A stretch of 9,888 bases of DNA, taken from an uncultured Aquincola sp. (GTDB taxonomy: Bacteria > Pseudomonadota > Gammaproteobacteria > Burkholderiales > Burkholderiaceae). Below the pieces are notes generated by a model. The model was not told the DNA's origin and did no database searches. It saw nothing but the letters and a program-made list of their open reading frames with translations. Below, piece after piece: positions 6,246 to 9,888 of this stretch. The position numbers and the translations under genes are program-made. The stretch spans positions 1 to 9,888 of the forward strand of contig CAKZXL010000272.1 of assembly GCA_937883885.1 (NCBI GenBank), given 5' to 3'. How positions within the stretch are numbered: the stretch's first letter is position 1; every line of letters begins with the position of its first letter.

Positions 6246-8300
6246 ATGGCAGACACCCTCAACCCCGCCCAGCTCGAGGCGGTTTATCACCTCGACGGTC
6301 CCTGCCTCGTGCTGGCCGGCGCCGGCTCGGGCAAGACCCGCGTCATCACCCACAAGATCGCGCGGCTGCTGCAGGCCGGGCTGGAGCCCAAGCAGATCGC
6401 GGCCATCACCTTCACCAACAAGGCTTCGCAGGAGATGCGCGAGCGGGCCAAGTCGCTGGTGGGGCCTCGTGCCGCGAAGGACCTGGTGGTGAGCACCTTC
6501 CACTCGCTGGGGGTGCGCATGCTGCGTGAAAGCGGCACCCGGCTGGGCCTGAAGGAGCAGTTCTCCATCCTGGACAGCGACGACGTGCTGGGCGTGCTGC
6601 GTGATGCCGGCGGCACCACCGACGCCGCCACCGCCCGCCGCTGGCAGTGGACCATCAGCCTGTGGAAGAACCAGGGCCTGAACAGCGACAGCGCGCTGGC
6701 CGCCGCCAAGGACGCCGACGAGCAGGTGGCCGCCCGGGTGATGAAGCTGTACGAGGAGCGCCTGTCCGCCTACCAGGCGGTGGACTTCGACGACCTGATC
6801 AGCCTGCCGCTGAAGCTGCTGAACACCGACGAAGAAGCCCGCGCCGACTGGCAGGGCCGCTTTCGGCATGTGCTGGTGGACGAATACCAGGACACCAATG
6901 CCGTGCAGTACGAGCTGCTGAAGGCCCTGGTCAGCCACCCCGACGACCGCCTGGCCGGCCGCTTCACCGCGGTGGGCGACGACGACCAGAGCATCTACGG
7001 CTGGCGCGGCGCCACCATCGACAACCTGCGCCGGTTGCCGCAGGACTTTCCCAAGCTCAAGGTCATTCCGCTGGAGCAGAACTACCGCTCCACCGGCGCC
7101 ATCCTGCGCGCGGCCAACAACGTGATCGCCGGCAACCCCAAGCTGTTCGAGAAGAAGCTGTGGAGCGACTTCGGCGATGGCGAGCCGGTGCACCTGATGG
7201 AGTGCGACGGCGAGGAGCACGAGGCCGAGCGCGCCGTCTCGCGCATCCAGGCGCTGCGCGCACAGGGCGGGCAGGTGAAGTTCAGCGATTTCGCGGTGCT
7301 GTACCGGGCCAACCACCAGGCCCGTGTGTTCGAACAGAAGCTGCGCGCGGCGCAGATCCCGTACAAGGTGTCGGGCGGCCAGAGCTTCTTCGACCGCGCC
7401 GAGATCAAGGACCTGTGCGCCTGGCTGCGGCTGCTGGTCAACCAGGACGACGACCCGGCCTTCCTGCGCGCGGTGACCACGCCCAAGCGCGGCATCGGCC
7501 ACCAGACGCTGGGCAAGCTGGGCGAGTTCGCGGGCAAGTGGAAGCTGAGCCTGTTCGAGGCGCTGTTCGCCGAGAGCCTGGGCGTGTCGCTCAATGCCAA
7601 GGCCATCGGCAGCCTGCATGAGTTCGGCAGGTATATCAACGACTTCGAGCACAAGGCCCGCCACACCACCGGCGGCGAAGACGCCAAGACGCTGCTGCTG
7701 GGCTGGCTGAAGGACATCGGCTACGAGCAGCACCTGTACGACAGCGAAGAGAGCGAAAAGCTCGCCGCCTCGCGCTGGTCCAACGTGATGGACTTCATCG
7801 ACTGGATCGCCAAGCGCTGCGGCGGCGAGATCACGCAGGACGGCGGCACCTTCGAGAGCGAGCGCAAGAGCGTGCTGGAGGTGGCGCAGACCATCAGCGT
7901 GATCATCAGCCTGGCCGAGCGCGGCGAAGAGCAGGACGTGGTCACGCTGTCGACGCTGCATGCGTCCAAGGGCCTGGAGTGGCCGCATGTGGTGCTGGTC
8001 GGCGTCAACGAAGGGCTGCTGCCCTTTCGCAGCGACACCGAGGAGATGACGCCCGACCGCCTGGAAGAAGAACGCCGGCTGATGTACGTGGGCATCACCC
8101 GCGCCCGCACCACGCTGGCGGTGAGCACGCTGCGCCGACGCAAGAAGGGCCGCGAGACCATCCAGGGCATTCCCAGCCGCTTCATCGCCGAGATGAAGCT
8201 GCACGAGTCGTCGAACAAGGAAGACCCGAAGGAACGGCTCAAGAAGATCCGCGAGGCGCTGGCCGCCAAGGCGGCGGCTGCGGTGCCGCCGCCGGCCTGA
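6246..8300 (+). CDS. rep: ATP-dependent DNA helicase Rep (UvrD/Rep family SF1A)
   Basis: Rep is a 3'-5' single-strand DNA translocase and helicase that clears proteins ahead of forks and helps restart replication. The 684-aa product has all SF1A motifs: AGAGSGKT (24-31, Walker A), TFTNKAS (55-61), DEYQDTN (212-218, motif II), GDDDQSIYGWRGA (244-256, motif III), LEQNYRST (276-283, motif IV), STLHASKGLEWP (569-580, motif V) and EERRLMYVGITRAR (608-621, motif VI). The start LNPAQLEAV, the phrase NPKLFEKKLWS (297-307) and the length close to 673 aa fit Rep better than UvrD, which is usually over 700 aa with a longer C-terminal tail. The Ala/Pro-rich end (671-684) is low complexity. The ATG at 6246 is fixed by homology to the family start, but no Shine-Dalgarno is visible. 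A TATGAT at 6229-6234 could be a -10, which would give a near-leaderless mRNA. Confidence 0.9.
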   Translation: MADTLNPAQLEAVYHLDGPCLVLAGAGSGKTRVITHKIARLLQAGLEPKQIAAITFTNKASQEMRERAKSLVGPRAAKDLVVSTFHSLGVRMLRESGTRLGLKEQFSILDSDDVLGVLRDAGGTTDAATARRWQWTISLWKNQGLNSDSALAAAKDADEQVAARVMKLYEERLSAYQAVDFDDLISLPLKLLNTDEEARADWQGRFRHVLVDEYQDTNAVQYELLKALVSHPDDRLAGRFTAVGDDDQSIYGWRGATIDNLRRLPQDFPKLKVIPLEQNYRSTGAILRAANNVIAGNPKLFEKKLWSDFGDGEPVHLMECDGEEHEAERAVSRIQALRAQGGQVKFSDFAVLYRANHQARVFEQKLRAAQIPYKVSGGQSFFDRAEIKDLCAWLRLLVNQDDDPAFLRAVTTPKRGIGHQTLGKLGEFAGKWKLSLFEALFAESLGVSLNAKAIGSLHEFGRYINDFEHKARHTTGGEDAKTLLLGWLKDIGYEQHLYDSEESEKLAASRWSNVMDFIDWIAKRCGGEITQDGGTFESERKSVLEVAQTISVIISLAERGEEQDVVTLSTLHASKGLEWPHVVLVGVNEGLLPFRSDTEEMTPDRLEEERRLMYVGITRARTTLAVSTLRRRKKGRETIQGIPSRFIAEMKLHESSNKEDPKERLKKIREALAAKAAAAVPPPA

Positions 8301-8315
8301 GGCCACGCCTGCACC

Positions 8316-9335
8316 TCACCCGCCCACGGCCCGCGCTGCGGCCTGGCGGAACTCCGGCGCCCGGGTCGCGGCCTCGTGCAGGCGGCAGGCCTGCACCAGC
8401 TTGACGACGTGCTCATCGTCGCTGGCGATGGCGCGACGCACGATCTCCGGCCAGGCCAGGTCGCTGGCGGGCACCGGCGGCTGGTCAGTCGGCCCCTCAG
8501 CCGGCACGTCGCTGGCCCGCAGCGCCGCCGCCGCAGCGATGCTGAAGTGCCGCAGCGCGGCCGTCTCGTCGCCCCACCAGGGCGCCAGTTGCCGCATGGC
8601 CTGGCAGGCGGTCACCATGTGCAGCACGGTGAAGTCTTCGGTGGCGGCGTACAGGCCGGCAGCCGTGCGCGCCAACAGGTCCAGCGTGTCGGGCTGCAGC
8701 GCCAGGCGCGGCGCCACATGGGCAAAGTCTTCGGTGCGCGCCCAGGCCTGCATGCGCCCGCCGATCGACCCCGCATCGGCATCGGCATCGGCGCCGGCCG
8801 GCCGGCGCAGCGCGCGCACCTGGTCCAGCCACGCCTGCAGTGGCAGATCGGCGTCCACCGCTTCCGGCGCCTGAAGCAGCGGCGCATGGCGCGCCGCCCA
8901 GTAGCCCAGGCCCATGGCCAGCTCACCCTCATGCCGCGCCGCCACCGCATGCGCGGTGCGGATCAAGCCATGAAAGGCGCCGGCAGCCACACCGTCCAGC
9001 AGCGCAGGCACGGCGTCCGCCAGCACCGCATCCGGCTCCTCGTCCTGCAAGCGTTGCGCAAACAGGGCCTGCAACGGCTCGAAGACCTGGGCCTGGCCGC
9101 GCAGCGCGCGCCAGGTCCGCGCATCGGCCGCCGGCGCGGGGGCCGGGCGGGCCTGCAGTTCGGCGACATGCTGCTGCGCAAAGTCCTCCAGCCGCTGCGC
9201 CGATGCGCCCAGCGCATGCAGGGCCTGCAGCGCCATCGGCAGGTGGGTGCTGAAGCCAGGGCCGTACTCGGGCGCCCGGTCGAGGCCGGCATCGAGCAGA
9301 CGGTTCAAGGTGCGGTGGGCGGCGGCAGTGTCCAT
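8316..9335 (-). CDS. Questin oxidase-like protein (DUF4243 family)
   Basis: The 339-aa product resembles the questin oxidase-like family, named after a fungal enzyme that opens the anthraquinone questin in a Baeyer-Villiger-type step. The substrate of bacterial members is unknown. Recognisable segments are YGPGFSTHLPMAL (24-36), AFHGLIRTAHAV (120-131) with E138 downstream, DFTVLHMVTACQAM (234-247) and DDEHVVKLVQAC (306-317). The conserved His residues could form an active site, but this is inference. No signal peptide or membrane segment is seen, so it should be cytoplasmic. The first in-frame ATG is 9335-9333; a TTG at 9380 is also open but would run through the putative promoter, so I rejected it. 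The Shine-Dalgarno is poor. It diverges from soxR and faces a SoxR-type promoter, and its end is 15 bp from the convergent rep stop. An in-frame ADADADAG stretch (182-189) comes from a short 6-bp repeat. Confidence 0.75.
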   Translation of the reverse strand: MDTAAAHRTLNRLLDAGLDRAPEYGPGFSTHLPMALQALHALGASAQRLEDFAQQHVAELQARPAPAPAADARTWRALRGQAQVFEPLQALFAQRLQDEEPDAVLADAVPALLDGVAAGAFHGLIRTAHAVAARHEGELAMGLGYWAARHAPLLQAPEAVDADLPLQAWLDQVRALRRPAGADADADAGSIGGRMQAWARTEDFAHVAPRLALQPDTLDLLARTAAGLYAATEDFTVLHMVTACQAMRQLAPWWGDETAALRHFSIAAAAALRASDVPAEGPTDQPPVPASDLAWPEIVRRAIASDDEHVVKLVQACRLHEAATRAPEFRQAAARAVGG

Positions 9336-9365
9336 GGTGCATGGGCAGGAGTGGTGAAGGCGCCT

Positions 9366-9396
9366 ACCATGCAAGTTCAAGTGAACTTCAAGTCAA
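9366..9396 (-). promoter_or_regulatory. SoxR box inside a MerR-type promoter facing the questin oxidase-like gene
   Basis: The palindrome AAGTTC-AAGT-GAACTT (9373-9388) lies within 9375-9392, a stretch matching 13 of 18 positions of the E. coli soxS SoxR box CCTCAAGTTAACTTGAGG as I recall it. On the minus strand it lies between TTGACT (9396-9391, 5 of 6 to the -35 consensus) and CATGGT (9371-9366, weak -10 that keeps the key A and final T), 19 bp apart. MerR-family activators typically bind between overly spaced -35 and -10 elements and untwist the DNA. The predicted start point near 9359 would give a 5' leader of about 24 nt. The operator is well supported by the adjacent soxR; the promoter direction is inferred. 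Confidence 0.72.
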
Positions 9397-9417
9397 GCAT
9401 CCGCGGGAGCACCGGGC

Positions 9418-9888
9418 ATGGGCCGCACTACCACACCCCAGGACAGCACGCACTGGCTGTCCATCGGCGAGCTGTCACGCCGCGCCGGCATCGCCGCCAG
9501 CGCGCTGCGTTTCTATGAGGCGCAGGGCCTGATCGCCGGCGGGCGCAGTGCCGGCGGCCACCGGCAGTACCCGCGGCATGTGCTGCGGCGCGTGGCCTTC
9601 ATCCGCGCGGCGCAGGCGGTGGGGCTGGAGCTGGCGCAGATCCGCCAGGCGCTGGCCGGCCTGCCCGATGGCCGAACGCCCACCAAGGCAGACTGGCAGC
9701 GGCTGGCCGGGGCCTGGCAGCCGCTGCTGGACGAACGCATTGCCACGCTGCAGCGGCTGCGCAACCAGTTGGCGGGCTGCATCGGCTGCGGTTGCCTGTC
9801 GCTCAAGACCTGCGCGCTGTACAACCCGCAGGACGCTGCCGCCGCTCACGGGCCGGGGGCGCGCTGGCTGGCCGGCGACACGCCGCCG
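9418..9888 (+). CDS. soxR: Redox-sensitive transcriptional activator SoxR, 3' end outside window
   Basis: SoxR is a MerR-family dimer that senses redox-cycling compounds through a [2Fe-2S] cluster and activates promoters when oxidised. The 157 codons in the window stay open to the edge. The winged helix-turn-helix covers LSIGELSRRAGIAASALRFY (14-33), followed by GGHRQYPRHVLRRVAFI (46-62), the dimerisation helix around 95-118, and the cluster motif C121-I-G-C124-G-C126-L-S with C132, the exact C-x2-C-x-C-x5-C spacing of SoxR. The tail YNPQDAAAAHGPGARWL also fits. The ATG at 9418 has GGGAG (9405-9409) 8 nt upstream. Only the last few residues are probably missing. It diverges from the questin oxidase-like gene with a SoxR box between them. 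In most bacteria outside the enterics there is no SoxS and SoxR controls its targets directly. Confidence 0.95.
   Translation, partial: MGRTTTPQDSTHWLSIGELSRRAGIAASALRFYEAQGLIAGGRSAGGHRQYPRHVLRRVAFIRAAQAVGLELAQIRQALAGLPDGRTPTKADWQRLAGAWQPLLDERIATLQRLRNQLAGCIGCGCLSLKTCALYNPQDAAAAHGPGARWLAGDTPP

Noticed and set aside
5990..6262. A 90-codon minus-strand frame covering the trpE leader
   Set aside because: It starts inside rep, shows no domain and no ribosome site, and its product looks like chance translation of structured leader RNA.
6105..8306. A 733-codon open frame on the minus strand opposite rep
   Set aside because: It mirrors the rep gene with typical antisense composition (Val, Leu, Gln, His, Gly) and no motif. 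Rep itself carries every helicase motif.
8301..8315. A terminator between convergent rep and the questin oxidase-like gene
   Set aside because: The gap is only 15 bp and shows no stem or T-run. Any stop must be inside the opposing gene or depend on Rho.
9336..9380. Upstream TTG start for the questin oxidase-like gene
   Set aside because: It would place coding sequence over the SoxR box and -10 element, and the extra 15 residues look unlike a protein start. The ATG at 9335 leaves a 24-nt leader.

Overview
This GC-rich window looks like chromosomal DNA of a betaproteobacterium, most likely a Burkholderiales member of the Rubrivivax/Leptothrix/Roseateles type. That placement is an inference from protein style, the tRNA-Tyr/tRNA-Gly pair and the trpE-G-D-C layout; no database was consulted. 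The window is mostly housekeeping DNA with no mobile element and no CRISPR array. The less obvious content lies in the control regions.

Left end (1-282): tRNA-Tyr(GTA) and tRNA-Gly(TCC) lie on the minus strand, read in that order towards the left edge. Their likely promoter overlaps the end of ung, and the ung stop codon forms part of its -10 element.

Middle (256-6221, minus strand): a compact operon reads trpE, trpG, ltaE, trpD, trpC, ung. TrpE and TrpG form anthranilate synthase, TrpD adds the phosphoribosyl group and TrpC closes the indole ring. Gene junctions are 1-nt, 4-nt-overlap or 12-nt spacings, except for a 109-bp palindrome-rich gap between trpD and trpC. A low-specificity L-threonine aldolase gene sits between trpG and trpD, overlapping trpG by ATGA. 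Uracil-DNA glycosylase is attached at the end by a GTGA overlap. Upstream of trpE is a 26-codon ORF with a Trp-Pro-Trp stretch, preceded by an extended -10 and followed by competing hairpins. I read it as a candidate trp leader/attenuator.

Right (6246-8300, plus strand): a Rep-type DNA helicase diverges from the trp leader, with only 41 bp between the two start codons.

Right end (8316-9888): a questin-oxidase-like (DUF4243) gene on the minus strand diverges from a soxR-type redox regulator that runs off the window. Between them is a SoxR-box-like palindrome, placed between a -35 and a weak -10 that face the questin-oxidase-like gene with about 19 bp spacing. This suggests that SoxR activates that gene.
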